From a virus: a stretch of DNA of 39,539 nucleotides. The stretch is taken from positions 1 through 39,539 of the IMG/VR virus record IMGVR_UViG_3300036979_000283; one strand, written 5' to 3'. The notes beneath the pieces are model-generated. The model searched no databases, had not been told where the DNA came from, and saw only the letters and a list, made by a program, of their open reading frames with translations. Position numbers and translations under genes: made by a program. Positions within the stretch are counted from its first letter, which is position 1. Each line of letters opens with the position of its first letter. Of the stretch, positions 25,603-32,932 are shown one piece after another.

Positions 25603-25937
25603 TTAGCACCCCTCCCAAAAAATTGTTTAACTTCGGTTTCATATTGTTCACGGTGTTTATGTATTATCATGCAGTTGGTTGCAATGCAAATTACGGTCGG
25701 TGTTCCTGATTCATTGTCAACTAGGATACCTCGTGCCAAATCCATGGTGTGACGAATCAGGGAATTGTGAGCTTGCTGTATCACGGAGTCAAACTTGTAC
25801 CAGTAGTTAGGCCTACCGTCTTTATCTGGGTACTTCTCAGCGCTCTTACTCATGTGAATCATGATTTCGTTTACAAAGTCCCAGTCTAACTGGGATGGTC
25901 TAGGTTTACCGCTGTTTTTCCGGTCAGCTTTAATCAT
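25599..25937 (-). CDS. MazG-like / dATP-dGTP diphosphohydrolase-domain protein
   Basis: 112 residues. RKNSGKPRPSQLDWDFVNEI resembles the opening K-x-N-x-GK-x-R-P of DUF5664-type all-alpha NTP pyrophosphohydrolases. SAEKYPDKDGRPNYW and the later helix LIRHTMDLARGILVDNESG followed by a further helix fit the four-helix plan with acidic metal ligands (E, D, E). Such enzymes hydrolyse (d)NTPs to monophosphates; in phages they trim purine dNTP pools. The exact substrate cannot be read from sequence. Confidence 0.6.
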   Translation of the reverse strand: MIKADRKNSGKPRPSQLDWDFVNEIMIHMSKSAEKYPDKDGRPNYWYKFDSVIQQAHNSLIRHTMDLARGILVDNESGTPTVICIATNCMIIHKHREQYETEVKQFFGRGAK

Positions 25938-25944
25938 AGTTACC

Positions 25945-26175
25945 TCATATTACGATGTTTGGTGCTATTGCGTTACATGCTCTAATTACTCTACGTTTAC
26001 CCTCCTCACCACCTTCAACCAATGTGTAGAAGTAATGACGTATCTTAGAATCTTTGAAGAACCTTTCCTCAATGAGAGATTCAGCTACGTTCTCAGCGGC
26101 AATTCGACCCTTTGCTGAAAATGTATGTTGCCAAGTAACATCATGGGTTTCAAAGCTTACAGTGTATACTTTCAT
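25945..26175 (-). CDS. Small protein of unknown function
   Basis: 76 residues, coupled to the upstream HNH gene by an ATGA overlap; GAGG precedes it. VSFETHDVTWQHTFSAKGRI then AENVAESLIEERF suggests two strands followed by a helix, as in small dsRBD-like or phage modulator proteins. No family recognised. Confidence 0.6.
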   Translation of the reverse strand: MKVYTVSFETHDVTWQHTFSAKGRIAAENVAESLIEERFFKDSKIRHYFYTLVEGGEEGKRRVIRACNAIAPNIVI

Positions 26176-26531
26176 TTCTTGGTCCTCGCTTTTAAAAGTT
26201 TCTTACGTTCCTTGTTCTCCAGTTTACTCTTCTCTTGGTGACAATTAATGCAAAGTACCTGTAGGTTGCTTAGTAGGCATAAGTGAACACGTTCATAGTA
26301 TTCAGTTATGCTTAAGTCATAGGAACTAAGTCCCAGTGGAACCACAGGATCAATATGATCTATCTCGACCTTCGCTGAAGACTTCTTACACTTAGCACAG
26401 TCCCAGCGTTTACCACCGCGTACACCTTTTTCAGTGGAGTACGCAGCATTCTTTATCTCGTTGTAAACATCTGATTGTCTAAATGTATTACGGATTGCTC
26501 TGTTTATCGCGTTGCGAGTATATTTATCCAT
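26172..26531 (-). CDS. HNH endonuclease
   Basis: 119 residues. Classic HNH core: WDCAKCKKSS, VEIDHIDPVVP, LLSNLQVLCINCHQEKS, with zinc-binding CxxC pairs and the H, N and H residues in place. It is complete in motif. Context next to another HNH gene with different architecture suggests selfish homing genes, though small HNH proteins also assist packaging. Confidence 0.85.
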   Translation of the reverse strand: MDKYTRNAINRAIRNTFRQSDVYNEIKNAAYSTEKGVRGGKRWDCAKCKKSSAKVEIDHIDPVVPLGLSSYDLSITEYYERVHLCLLSNLQVLCINCHQEKSKLENKERKKLLKARTKK

Positions 26532-26535
26532 AGTT

Positions 26536-27027
26536 TTACCTTTTTATGTTATTTTTTTCCTCAAAGAGTAAAACGTTTTTAAATGCTTCCTCCTCTGTAT
26601 TGTATCTCCCTATGGTAACATCCCTATCTTGAAAACATATTCTCGCTACCCATTTTTTGCGTGAATTACAATAGTGAGTATTCCTTAATCCACCATTTCT
26701 ATTCCTTTTGTTATTTATTAAATTTTCACTATTACTAACGTCCCTTAAATTTTGAATCTTGTTATTTAATCGGTTACCATCGATATGGTCTATAACTTGC
26801 TTAGGTTCGGTTCCGTAATACATTAACCAAGCTAACCTGTGAGCAAGAAACCTTTTTCTTTTAAAACAAAGTATTAAATACCCGTCGCTTGCTAGGTGTC
26901 CAGAACTTAAACCAGCTTTAGAATTACCCGTAGTTACTAATTTTGTAAATTCCCCTGTCTCTGGGTCATATTTAAATAACTTTTTAAGTTCTTCTAGGCT
27001 AGGTAATTTATTTATATACTTCGCCAT
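26536..27027 (-). CDS. HNH homing endonuclease with AP2-like C-terminus
   Basis: 163 residues from the second ATG (27027), 7 bases after AGGAG. FKYDPETGEFT is the usual opening of HNH_3 homing enzymes; LAHRLAWLMYYG and VIDHIDGNRLNNKIQNLRDV form the nuclease core. RNTHYCNSRKKWVARICFQD is the AP2-type DNA-binding strand set. The DNA is visibly more AT-rich than its neighbours (many ATT and AAA codons), a sign of recent entry. Confidence 0.85.
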   Translation of the reverse strand: MAKYINKLPSLEELKKLFKYDPETGEFTKLVTTGNSKAGLSSGHLASDGYLILCFKRKRFLAHRLAWLMYYGTEPKQVIDHIDGNRLNNKIQNLRDVSNSENLINNKRNRNGGLRNTHYCNSRKKWVARICFQDRDVTIGRYNTEEEAFKNVLLFEEKNNIKR

Positions 27028-27292
27028 CATCGTCTCCTTTCAACCAAGATTGTAAAAGGTCTTTGGGAAACTCTTTACCTTTTAGAGACGCGTACACAGC
27101 GACTAACTTCTCGTACTTACTATTCACAAGAATCATTGTTGCAGGGTATTTCTCTGATTTAACCACTTTACACACTAGAGACTTGTTGTACCCTGTTCTC
27201 GCTACCATCTCCTTCACAGTGATGAATCCTTGCATACCTGACAACAGTTGAAGGAACGTCTCTGACGTCGGTCGACCATTCAATTTCTTCAT
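27008..27292 (-). CDS. Putative HTH protein
   Basis: 94 residues. GFITVKEMVARTGYNKSLVC near residues 18-37 fits a helix-turn-helix followed by KVVKSEKYP. It overlaps the next gene's start region and the upstream gene (ATG-to-stop overlap at 27289-27292). A DNA-binding or regulatory role is likely, with unknown target. Confidence 0.6.
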   Translation of the reverse strand: MKKLNGRPTSETFLQLLSGMQGFITVKEMVARTGYNKSLVCKVVKSEKYPATMILVNSKYEKLVAVYASLKGKEFPKDLLQSWLKGDDDGEVYK

Positions 27293-27504
27293 AATTTACC
27301 ACCCCTTGCTAAGTAATCAGCGATATATGATTTCACATCAATCTTAATTTGTAATGTGTTACTGACTGGCTCGTATCTAGGTGATTCTGTGATTTTCAGA
27401 GAATAACCTTCATCTGCAGAGAATATCATAAGGTCAGCGTTGTCATAGTCTTCGCTGTTCTCACACTTTACAAATAACTCTTTACTGATTTTACTAAGTT
27501 TCAT
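27289..27504 (-). CDS. Small early protein of unknown function
   Basis: 71 residues, in a tight run of overlapping early genes with GGAGA before its start. Strand-rich centre (ADEGYSLKITESPRYEPVSN then TLQIKIDVKSY). No family recognised. Confidence 0.6.
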   Translation of the reverse strand: MKLSKISKELFVKCENSEDYDNADLMIFSADEGYSLKITESPRYEPVSNTLQIKIDVKSYIADYLARGGKL

Positions 27505-27863
27505 TATTTATCTCCTAAGTTATCGAGTTTTTTATTAATAACATCGAGTATTTTGTCAGATACTTGCTGAATCTTTGGGTCCTTTGATAAATCACTTACT
27601 ACACTCGAAGCTACCATTAATCGCATTGATTGCTTAGATGGTATGAGTACTAGGGGTATTGAGCACAATAATAGTATTAACACATTGATCTTAATAAACT
27701 TAGATATCCTACCGTCTTCTTGGATGCTATCATTAGGGTCAGTGAATACATATACAGCTACCAGTAAAAGTAAAGTAACTATACCTACGACAAATATGGG
27801 AACTAGTACTCCAGTTAGATTGCATAATAGTTCTATGACGTACAATGTTGTAGTTAAACTCAT
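27504..27863 (-). CDS. Two-pass membrane protein
   Basis: 119 residues. Hydrophobic spans near 12-38 (NLTGVLVPIFVVGIVTLLLL) and 58-75 (INVLILLLCSIPLVLI) are joined by an acidic loop (FTDPNDSIQEDGR). A polar helical tail follows (KIQQVSDKILDVINKKL). TAGGAG precedes the start. Possible superinfection-exclusion or early membrane-modifying protein. Function not readable. Confidence 0.6.
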   Translation of the reverse strand: MSLTTTLYVIELLCNLTGVLVPIFVVGIVTLLLLVAVYVFTDPNDSIQEDGRISKFIKINVLILLLCSIPLVLIPSKQSMRLMVASSVVSDLSKDPKIQQVSDKILDVINKKLDNLGDK

Positions 27864-28060
27864 TCGCAGCTATCTCCTATGTTAAGTTCCTCTTGGAGTA
27901 ACTCGTAAACCTCGCCACGAGCACCTTCTAGTATCTTTATGCGATTGATATCCATATCTGTAATCTTGTCAACCTTAGCTAACCTGTGGTACAGGTCCAA
28001 AGCATGATCAATGATTACTATGTGATATTCATATGCTTCGAGTAACCTACTGCATGCCAT
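27860..28060 (-). CDS. Small helical protein of unknown function
   Basis: 66 residues, mostly amphipathic helix (LLEAYEYHIVIIDHALDLYH and DINRIKILEGARGEVYELLQ). Its stop overlaps the next gene start. GAGGAG precedes ATG 28060. No family recognised. Confidence 0.6.
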   Translation of the reverse strand: MACSRLLEAYEYHIVIIDHALDLYHRLAKVDKITDMDINRIKILEGARGEVYELLQEELNIGDSCE

Positions 28061-28067
28061 ATACTCC

Positions 28068-29132
28068 TCACTTTCTGTAGTACCACTCTGGTAAACTGAT
28101 TTCTAAACAACCGGTGCTATCAATACTTGGCCACACACCACTGTTCTGACACTTGGCAATCTCGCGAAGAGTTTGTCTGCGTTTCTTTATGGCATGCTCT
28201 ACGGCTCTAGGGTCTAGTTTTACAAGGACAACTTCGTGCGGTGCTTGCTTTGCAACGTATAGGAAAGCAAAGTGTTCATAGGTCCCAGCGCCGTCTATAA
28301 GATTTGCTGTCTCAAGATACTGAGCATGCTGAGCAGCATAGCCATACTGTGTAAACGACTTCTGTATGTTGTCTAAGTCACAAGTCTCAGTTGTTTTCAC
28401 ATCGATGAAGTAACCATTGCCTTTCCAGTCTCCTCGTATATTTAGGTAAAGACCTGTCTCTGGGTCCTTCGCTACGCCGCTTAACTCAGACACACCGTCC
28501 TTCAGTAACCCCCCAGCAACTTTGTGAGCTGCAACATTCTTCTGCATTGTTCTAAGCATTACCATTTCTTTAGGCGTTACAACAAAGTACTCAACGTCAC
28601 CTTTAATGTAGGCACCGTTCTTATCAGTTACTAAGTTCCAAGTACCTTTGACCTCGGACTCCTTCTCAAGTTTCTTCAAAGCAGCCTTGGTGAGTGGTTT
28701 GTTACTTACTACATCGGGAACAATGGCACCATCGACTACTTCTTGTTTAACCTCAGGTAACTTAGGGAACGGCTTAAACTCTGGAACAAAGGTACCGAAC
28801 TTTTCGTTAAGCCAATCTTTGTAAGCATTGGTGCGTTGGTCTAAGTCACATACAACTACTGTTGACTCAAATTTCTCAGGTTCTAGTATTGCCATGTGAG
28901 CAATGGTACCTATTACAAAGGCCTTGTTTACCTCGAAAGGCGATGGTACTCGTTTACTGACGTACTTCGCCTCCCAGTAACTGGGTGAGCAACTAGCCCA
29001 CGACTTAATCTTTGTTGCTGAGATGGCTCGCATACTGTGGTGCTGTGCATTCGATATGTTTGGTAGCCATCGATTTGTTGGGTCATTGTTATAAGGTGAT
29101 GTGATTAATCTTGATTCAGTTGTTGGTAGCAT
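28068..29132 (-). CDS. RecE-like PD-(D/E)XK exonuclease
   Basis: 354 residues. The C-terminal core has the family pattern: SATKIKSWASCSPSYWEAKY (N-terminal SxLxxxxxCPxxF-like helix), FVIGTIAHMAILEPEKFE (GxxxH), NIRGDWKGNGYFIDVKTTET (D then D-x-K) and FTQYGYAAQHAQYLE (QxxxY). This matches phage RecE / DUF3799 nucleases. It would digest one strand for single-strand annealing or process replication ends. Next upstream gene is SSB-like, which fits a recombination module. Confidence 0.82.
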   Translation of the reverse strand: MLPTTESRLITSPYNNDPTNRWLPNISNAQHHSMRAISATKIKSWASCSPSYWEAKYVSKRVPSPFEVNKAFVIGTIAHMAILEPEKFESTVVVCDLDQRTNAYKDWLNEKFGTFVPEFKPFPKLPEVKQEVVDGAIVPDVVSNKPLTKAALKKLEKESEVKGTWNLVTDKNGAYIKGDVEYFVVTPKEMVMLRTMQKNVAAHKVAGGLLKDGVSELSGVAKDPETGLYLNIRGDWKGNGYFIDVKTTETCDLDNIQKSFTQYGYAAQHAQYLETANLIDGAGTYEHFAFLYVAKQAPHEVVLVKLDPRAVEHAIKKRRQTLREIAKCQNSGVWPSIDSTGCLEISLPEWYYRK

Positions 29133-29155
29133 ACGTCGTCCTCCCAGACTACTTA

Positions 29156-29632
29156 TTAAAATGGACTCGATTTCTTAGCAGTTGCAGGTGCTGCACTAAA
29201 TGAACCGAAGCTTGGTTTAGGTTTAGGAGCCGCAGCTACTCCACCCATTATTGCTGCAATAGCCTGTTGCGCAGCTTCATTTGGAGAGTAGTTAGGATCT
29301 ACTTGAACTTGATACTGAACAACGGTTTTACCAGCGCCACATTTAGCCTTAGCAGATGATAAGAACCTTCCAGCTAGTTGTATTGCTACACGGGAACCTA
29401 CTTTAGCACCACTCTCTACCAAGCCTTGCTGAATAGAATGGCAACCGAAGATTATTGTCTCTACTCCATCTACTTCGTCAATAAACACATAGATGTCTTT
29501 ACCGCCTTTACTTTGTCTTGCTCCTGCAAATAATCCCATGAAAACATCACCTACTTGGTTGTTATCACGGCCACCGAATACTTTGTTATCAGATTTAGAG
29601 TTAGCAATTGGTGCAAATGTTCCGAAAGTCAT
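29156..29632 (-). CDS. Putative single-stranded DNA-binding protein
   Basis: 158 residues. The N-terminal 110 are strand-rich and OB-fold-like (YVFIDEVDGVETIIFGCHSI, VGSRVAIQLAGRFLSS). The tail is Ala/Pro/Lys-rich and ends SSPF, without the usual acidic tip. It stands immediately upstream of the RecE-like nuclease in one transcription unit. SSB is inferred from size, layout and place. Confidence 0.55.
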   Translation of the reverse strand: MTFGTFAPIANSKSDNKVFGGRDNNQVGDVFMGLFAGARQSKGGKDIYVFIDEVDGVETIIFGCHSIQQGLVESGAKVGSRVAIQLAGRFLSSAKAKCGAGKTVVQYQVQVDPNYSPNEAAQQAIAAIMGGVAAAPKPKPSFGSFSAAPATAKKSSPF

Positions 29633-29701
29633 AGTGTTATCCTTTTTATTAAAATGTTTAATTTGTTAACTAAATCGTAGTAAGTTAGTTTACTAAGGTA
29701 G

Positions 29702-30373
29702 CTATACGTTGCAAAATAGTTTTACAAAAGACCTGTATACCTCTGGATGTTTGACTCTGTGCTCTTCTATTAGTTCTTCTATTAAATTAGGCCACTCAGT
29801 TTTTAAATGTTGCTGACACCCTATCCTCATGTGATTATCAGTTATTGTTATAATGTGCTCTTCAAATACAAAATTATTACAAAAATCAGAGACTATAACG
29901 TCACCAGAGACATCCGCGAGACCGGAGACCATACCTTTAACACAGACTGTAGAGTTACCACAGACCGTAGATTCACCACAGATCATAGAGTAACCAGAGG
30001 TCATAGCGTTACCAGAGACCTTAGCTTTACCAGATATCTTAGTGTAACCAGAGATCCTAGCGTTACCAGAGACCGTAGAGTTTTCACAGACCCTAGAGAA
30101 ACCAGAGATCCTAGAGTTATCAGAGACCTTAGAGTTATCACAGACCCTAGAGTTATCACAGACCCTAGAGTTATCACAGACCCTAGAGTTATCAGAGACC
30201 TTAGCGTCACCATAGACCATAGAGTTATCATAGACCATACAGTCACCATCATGACTTAGGTTTTTTTCACTTTCAATGAACCCACCAATATAGTTGTCAT
30301 GCAATCTCCTTACCCTATATAAAGTTTTGCCATCAACTGATTTTGTTTCAGTGGTTAGCTCATATTTTCTCAT
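29702..30373 (-). CDS. Left-handed beta-helix repeat protein
   Basis: 223 residues. About 20 tandem six-residue units of the form V-[SC]-[GD]-N-[ST]-x run from residue about 45 to 165 (SRVCDNSRVCDNSRVCDNSK). Hexapeptide repeats form a left-handed beta-helix, as in acyltransferases; similar repeat proteins occur in many phages with no known role. The flanking ends (N-terminal 40 and C-terminal 55 residues) are non-repetitive. The 18-bp DNA units are nearly identical in the middle, so unit number may vary by slippage. Confidence 0.8.
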   Translation of the reverse strand: MRKYELTTETKSVDGKTLYRVRRLHDNYIGGFIESEKNLSHDGDCMVYDNSMVYGDAKVSDNSRVCDNSRVCDNSRVCDNSKVSDNSRISGFSRVCENSTVSGNARISGYTKISGKAKVSGNAMTSGYSMICGESTVCGNSTVCVKGMVSGLADVSGDVIVSDFCNNFVFEEHIITITDNHMRIGCQQHLKTEWPNLIEELIEEHRVKHPEVYRSFVKLFCNV

Positions 30374-30375
30374 AA

Positions 30376-30453
30376 TTATTTCCTTTCGTTAAGCTGTTTA
30401 CATGCTTTGTAAACTACGTAACATAATACTGTGAATGCAATGAAACTAATCAT
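30376..30453 (-). CDS. Tiny membrane peptide (25 residues)
   Basis: ATG 30453 overlaps the upstream stop; frame MISFIAFTVLCYVVYKACKQ then LNERK. It has one short hydrophobic span and a basic tail, filling the gap between 30446 and 30373. The ribosome-binding site is weak. Plausible early micro-protein. Confidence 0.4.
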   Translation of the reverse strand: MISFIAFTVLCYVVYKACKQLNERK

Positions 30454-30661
30454 TTATGTACTTCGATTCTATGGCCCGTTGTATTGCTGTTAACCTGTCA
30501 GCCATGTTGACAAGGACAGCTTCTTTGTCGATAAGACTACCGTACTCATCGAGCATGTACTGTATTTCATCAATGTAGTGCTGCTTGCAACGTTGCAAAG
30601 TACCTACGTTAAATGACTCGTAATAGAGTTGTAACCTAGCAATCTTATCGACGTAGCTCAT
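30446..30661 (-). CDS. Small helical early protein
   Basis: 71 residues, overlapping the upstream gene start (ATGA). Predominantly helical (DKIARLQLYYESFNVGTLQR). GGGGAGG precedes it. No family recognised. Confidence 0.6.
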   Translation of the reverse strand: MSYVDKIARLQLYYESFNVGTLQRCKQHYIDEIQYMLDEYGSLIDKEAVLVNMADRLTAIQRAIESKYIND

Positions 30662-30900
30662 TTGACTAACCTCCCCAAGTATTCATCGAATACAAGATCA
30701 AATTTTTGTTTAAGTACTCTAGTTAAGAACAAGTAAGTATAATCTCCACGACCTTCAGATAGCGTATTAACATGTACATCAAGCAACCCTGTTAACACTT
30801 CCATTTCGTTCAGCAGTTTCTCTTTTGCATAAGACTGAATGTCTAAGTAATACTCACTTAGTTCCGCAGACTCTTCATCTAACCATTGGTCATTCTTCAT
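30658..30900 (-). CDS. Small acidic early protein, first gene after leader A
   Basis: 80 residues, helical and acidic (WLDEESAELSEYYLDIQSYA). Start ATG 30900 follows GGGAGGAGA. It is the first gene of the transcript beginning at 31.09 kb, behind a structured leader of about 185 nt. Function unknown. Confidence 0.65.
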   Translation of the reverse strand: MKNDQWLDEESAELSEYYLDIQSYAKEKLLNEMEVLTGLLDVHVNTLSEGRGDYTYLFLTRVLKQKFDLVFDEYLGRLVK

Positions 30901-30969
30901 ATATCTCCTCCCAGAGAAAACGGTGCTTACACAATGTAAACAGCGTTTCCAGTGAAAGCGATTTTCACT

Positions 30970-31085
30970 TACCCAGTACTCTCGGGCTCAGGTCAACACC
31001 TGTATAGTCGGTGTCCCATTTACTTGCTAAGCTACTGTTCGCTGCTGCTTAGCCCTCTCGGTGCTCTGGGTTCTATCGTTCCCAT
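30970..31085 (-). ncRNA. Structured leader RNA A (paralog of leader B)
   Basis: Begins at the predicted transcript start. Stem II GCUAAGC/GCUUAGC (31053-31047 with 31032-31026) encloses a 14-nt loop containing GCAGCGAAC. Stem III ACACC/GGUGU (31014-31010 with 31000-30996) has a 9-nt loop. UGACCUGA and a GC-rich stem IV follow. Leader B (34194-34315) has the same order with different stem bases that still pair. Downstream, AGUGAAA-AUCGC-UUUCACU makes a further hairpin before the first gene. Confidence 0.7.
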
Positions 31086-31091
31086 ATAATT

Positions 31092-31120
31092 ACTATGCCA
31101 TACGTGGAATACAAAGTCAA
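31092..31120 (-). promoter_or_regulatory. Early promoter upstream of leader A
   Basis: Minus strand TTGACT (31120-31115), 17-base spacer with TTGTATTCCAC, CATAGT (31097-31092). Almost the same as the 34.3 kb promoter. It lies in the 3-prime end of the 31117-31305 gene. Confidence 0.75.
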
Positions 31121-31305
31121 GCGATGGGGTCAACTTTTTTCTCTGTGAACCAATCAGCGTCTACTTTGACAGCTTTACCGCTGTTATCAAGGACAATTAC
31201 TTCGTCATACTGTTGCCAGATTACAAAGTACTCATCACCATGTGTCAAATTAGAATCTGCATATCGCCAGTAGTCGAACACAACAACTTTACCTAATAAA
31301 CTCAT
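31117..31305 (-). CDS. Small protein of unknown function
   Basis: 62 residues, strand-rich SH3-like pattern (GKVVVFDYWRYADSN, YFVIWQQYDEVIVLDNSGKA). ATG 31305 follows TAAGGAGG, which derives from a fragment of the AntA gene lying just upstream. Its last codons overlap the promoter of leader A. Confidence 0.6.
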   Translation of the reverse strand: MSLLGKVVVFDYWRYADSNLTHGDEYFVIWQQYDEVIVLDNSGKAVKVDADWFTEKKVDPIA

Positions 31306-31309
31306 AAAA

Positions 31310-31364
31310 CCTCCTTACCTACATCGTTTCTCTCGAGCATTACTATTTCTTTGGCAAGGTTCAA
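31310..31364 (-). pseudogene. AntA gene fragment serving as a 5-prime leader
   Basis: About 55 bases, roughly 90 percent identical to AntA bases 16263-16317 (encoding LNLAKEIAMLERNEVGK). Starts TTGAACCTTGCCAAAG and ends at the GTAGGTAAGGAGG that acts as ribosome-binding site for the 62-residue gene. Confidence 0.75.
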
Positions 31365-31415
31365 TGTTACTATATAGTCAATACGAATTACACAGTTCTT
31401 CTTTTAACCTAGTAG

Positions 31416-32138
31416 CTAAGCTCCTAGAATCTCCTCACGTATGCTTGTAGGCCACTCGATACTTTGTCTCATCTTACCGCCGCCTTCCTGCGATACTATT
31501 TTACCACCGGCTCCAATGCCCTTTGGCGTCAGTGCCCAGTTACCCGCGACATCCTTTGCAATGAAACCCTCGTCTAGTAGAATTTGGTTTCCTTTGCGCC
31601 CTGAAATCCCTGTACCTTGTAATATATCGGATATACACATAGTCTTAGCTTCAACCTCGAACTTAATCTCCATAAGGGCTAGAACATCGTCGCCTGTCTT
31701 CTTCCTTGTGGCATGGTTTGCATGGATAGCCGCTTGTTCAGCTTTGAGACCAAGAACCTCAGCGATACTGTGGAAATCCTTGAAAACGTCCCCAGTGGTT
31801 AACGAAGCTGTCTTAGGCTTGCTAAGTTCACTACGCATTTCTTGGAAAGCCTCAGTGTATGCAATCTTCCAATCAAGAGCCTTTTCGCCTGTCATTCCCA
31901 TCAAAAGAATTGAAGTAAATTTTTCATCAAGAATGTATGACTTTCTTTTTTCTCCTTTTTTATCTTTGTAATCGACGGGCTGAAAATTCAGCTCGTTAAA
32001 TTTACCGCTTGGAATAAGGTTTTCTATGCTTTGTAAAACATTCTTGTGTAGTAACCCTGTAAACTCTGCAATCTTCAAACTTGTTGTAGCGTTAACATTG
32101 TTACCAGCAATCGACTCTAACTTAACTAACTGTGACAT
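31416..32138 (-). CDS. Rha-family regulatory protein with a distinct C-terminal domain
   Basis: 240 residues from ATG 32138 (AGGAGG upstream). Rha domain at about 1-105: VNATTSLKIAEFTGLLHKNV, SYILDEKFTSILLMGMTGEK, WKIAYTEAFQEMRSELSKP. The C-terminal half differs from the other paralogs: VLALMEIKFEVEAKTM, a predicted winged-helix or KilA-C-like part (ILQGTGISGRKGNQILLDEG, WALTPKGIGAGGKIV). It is the promoter-distal gene of the unit beginning at 34.3 kb, and is probably an antirepressor or early switch. Confidence 0.85.
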   Translation of the reverse strand: MSQLVKLESIAGNNVNATTSLKIAEFTGLLHKNVLQSIENLIPSGKFNELNFQPVDYKDKKGEKRKSYILDEKFTSILLMGMTGEKALDWKIAYTEAFQEMRSELSKPKTASLTTGDVFKDFHSIAEVLGLKAEQAAIHANHATRKKTGDDVLALMEIKFEVEAKTMCISDILQGTGISGRKGNQILLDEGFIAKDVAGNWALTPKGIGAGGKIVSQEGGGKMRQSIEWPTSIREEILGA

Positions 32139-32206
32139 AAACATCCTCCTTGTTTGTGAAATAATCAATTTAATTATTGTGCATCTTTTAACATGTGTTT
32201 AACACT

Positions 32207-32518
32207 TTAGACCTTGTGTGAGAATAAAACACCTAGAGTTAAGCGGAAGTGGTTACGTAGTTCATTGAGCACATTGCGCCTAGAATACGTTGACTCGTTG
32301 CACATCCATGCTTTGTACTGAATCTTACGATTCACTGCACTTAGCTCCCTCTCAACTTCGTTCAGCAAGTGTATTTCGCAGGTTAGGAGGTAATCATCAG
32401 CCAATTTGTTAGCCACGGATCCTCTGTGCTTAGATACAAATTCTGAATAAGCTTTCTTAGTCTCTGCTGGTAGTTGGTTGTACACTGACTCATATCCCAA
32501 AGTTTTGAATTCAATCAT
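32207..32518 (-). CDS. Small protein of unknown function
   Basis: 103 residues; ATG 32518 is preferred because GGGAG lies upstream. Helical (TKKAYSEFVSKHRGSVANKL, ECEL-like acidic runs). Its start overlaps the end of the upstream 58-residue gene. No family recognised. Confidence 0.6.
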   Translation of the reverse strand: MIEFKTLGYESVYNQLPAETKKAYSEFVSKHRGSVANKLADDYLLTCEIHLLNEVERELSAVNRKIQYKAWMCNESTYSRRNVLNELRNHFRLTLGVLFSHKV

Positions 32519-32687
32519 TGCTAACATCTCCCTTCGCTATAACTTCAACTATGTTTTCAATTTGTATAGTTTGTGGTCTACGTTTTCTCTGTATATCGTC
32601 ACCAAATACCAAGCCACCAACTATATGGTCAACTAAGTACATTGCACCATTTGCGTCTATTACAAAGTCACCTCTTTCAATTTTCAT
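32511..32687 (-). CDS. Small protein (58 residues)
   Basis: ATG 32687 to TGA 32511: MKIERGDFVIDANGAMYLVD then GDDIQRKRRPQTIQIENIVE. It is coupled by ATGA to the upstream gene and overlaps the next start, so it fills an otherwise empty stretch exactly. Strand-rich SH3-like small protein; function unknown. Confidence 0.7.
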   Translation of the reverse strand: MKIERGDFVIDANGAMYLVDHIVGGLVFGDDIQRKRRPQTIQIENIVEVIAKGDVSND

Positions 32688-32932
32688 AGTGTCACCTCAT
32701 TACTTACTTTAGTGTTGAACTCGTGTAACTCGTCCATTGTATGACGAAGCTTACTTGCATCTAGGAAAGGTTGTACCAAGCGTTTGTAAACGAATACTTG
32801 GAGTATTAGGTTAGGAGTACGCAGCTCACTGAGTGGTACACCGTTTGCGTAAATCACGTCTCCCACTTTGAAATCAACTACCAAGTGGTCTAGGTACTCT
32901 CTCTTACTAATTTCAACGTTTGCTAATCTCAT
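32684..32932 (-). CDS. Small early protein of unknown function
   Basis: 82 residues, AAGGA before ATG 32932. VDFKVGDVIYANGVPLSELR near the centre, helical second half (KLRHTMDELHEFNTKV). Overlaps both neighbours by 4 bases (ATGA). No family recognised. Confidence 0.6.
   Translation of the reverse strand: MRLANVEISKREYLDHLVVDFKVGDVIYANGVPLSELRTPNLILQVFVYKRLVQPFLDASKLRHTMDELHEFNTKVSNEVTL

Noticed and set aside
30000-30240. CRISPR-like array from the 18-bp repeats
   Set aside because: Units are contiguous without spacers and encode a regular hexapeptide protein.
30001-30259. Long open frames on both strands over the hexapeptide region, one plus-strand frame of 150 codons
   Set aside because: They are shadows of the 18-bp repeats; only the minus-strand frame has a start site and non-repetitive ends.
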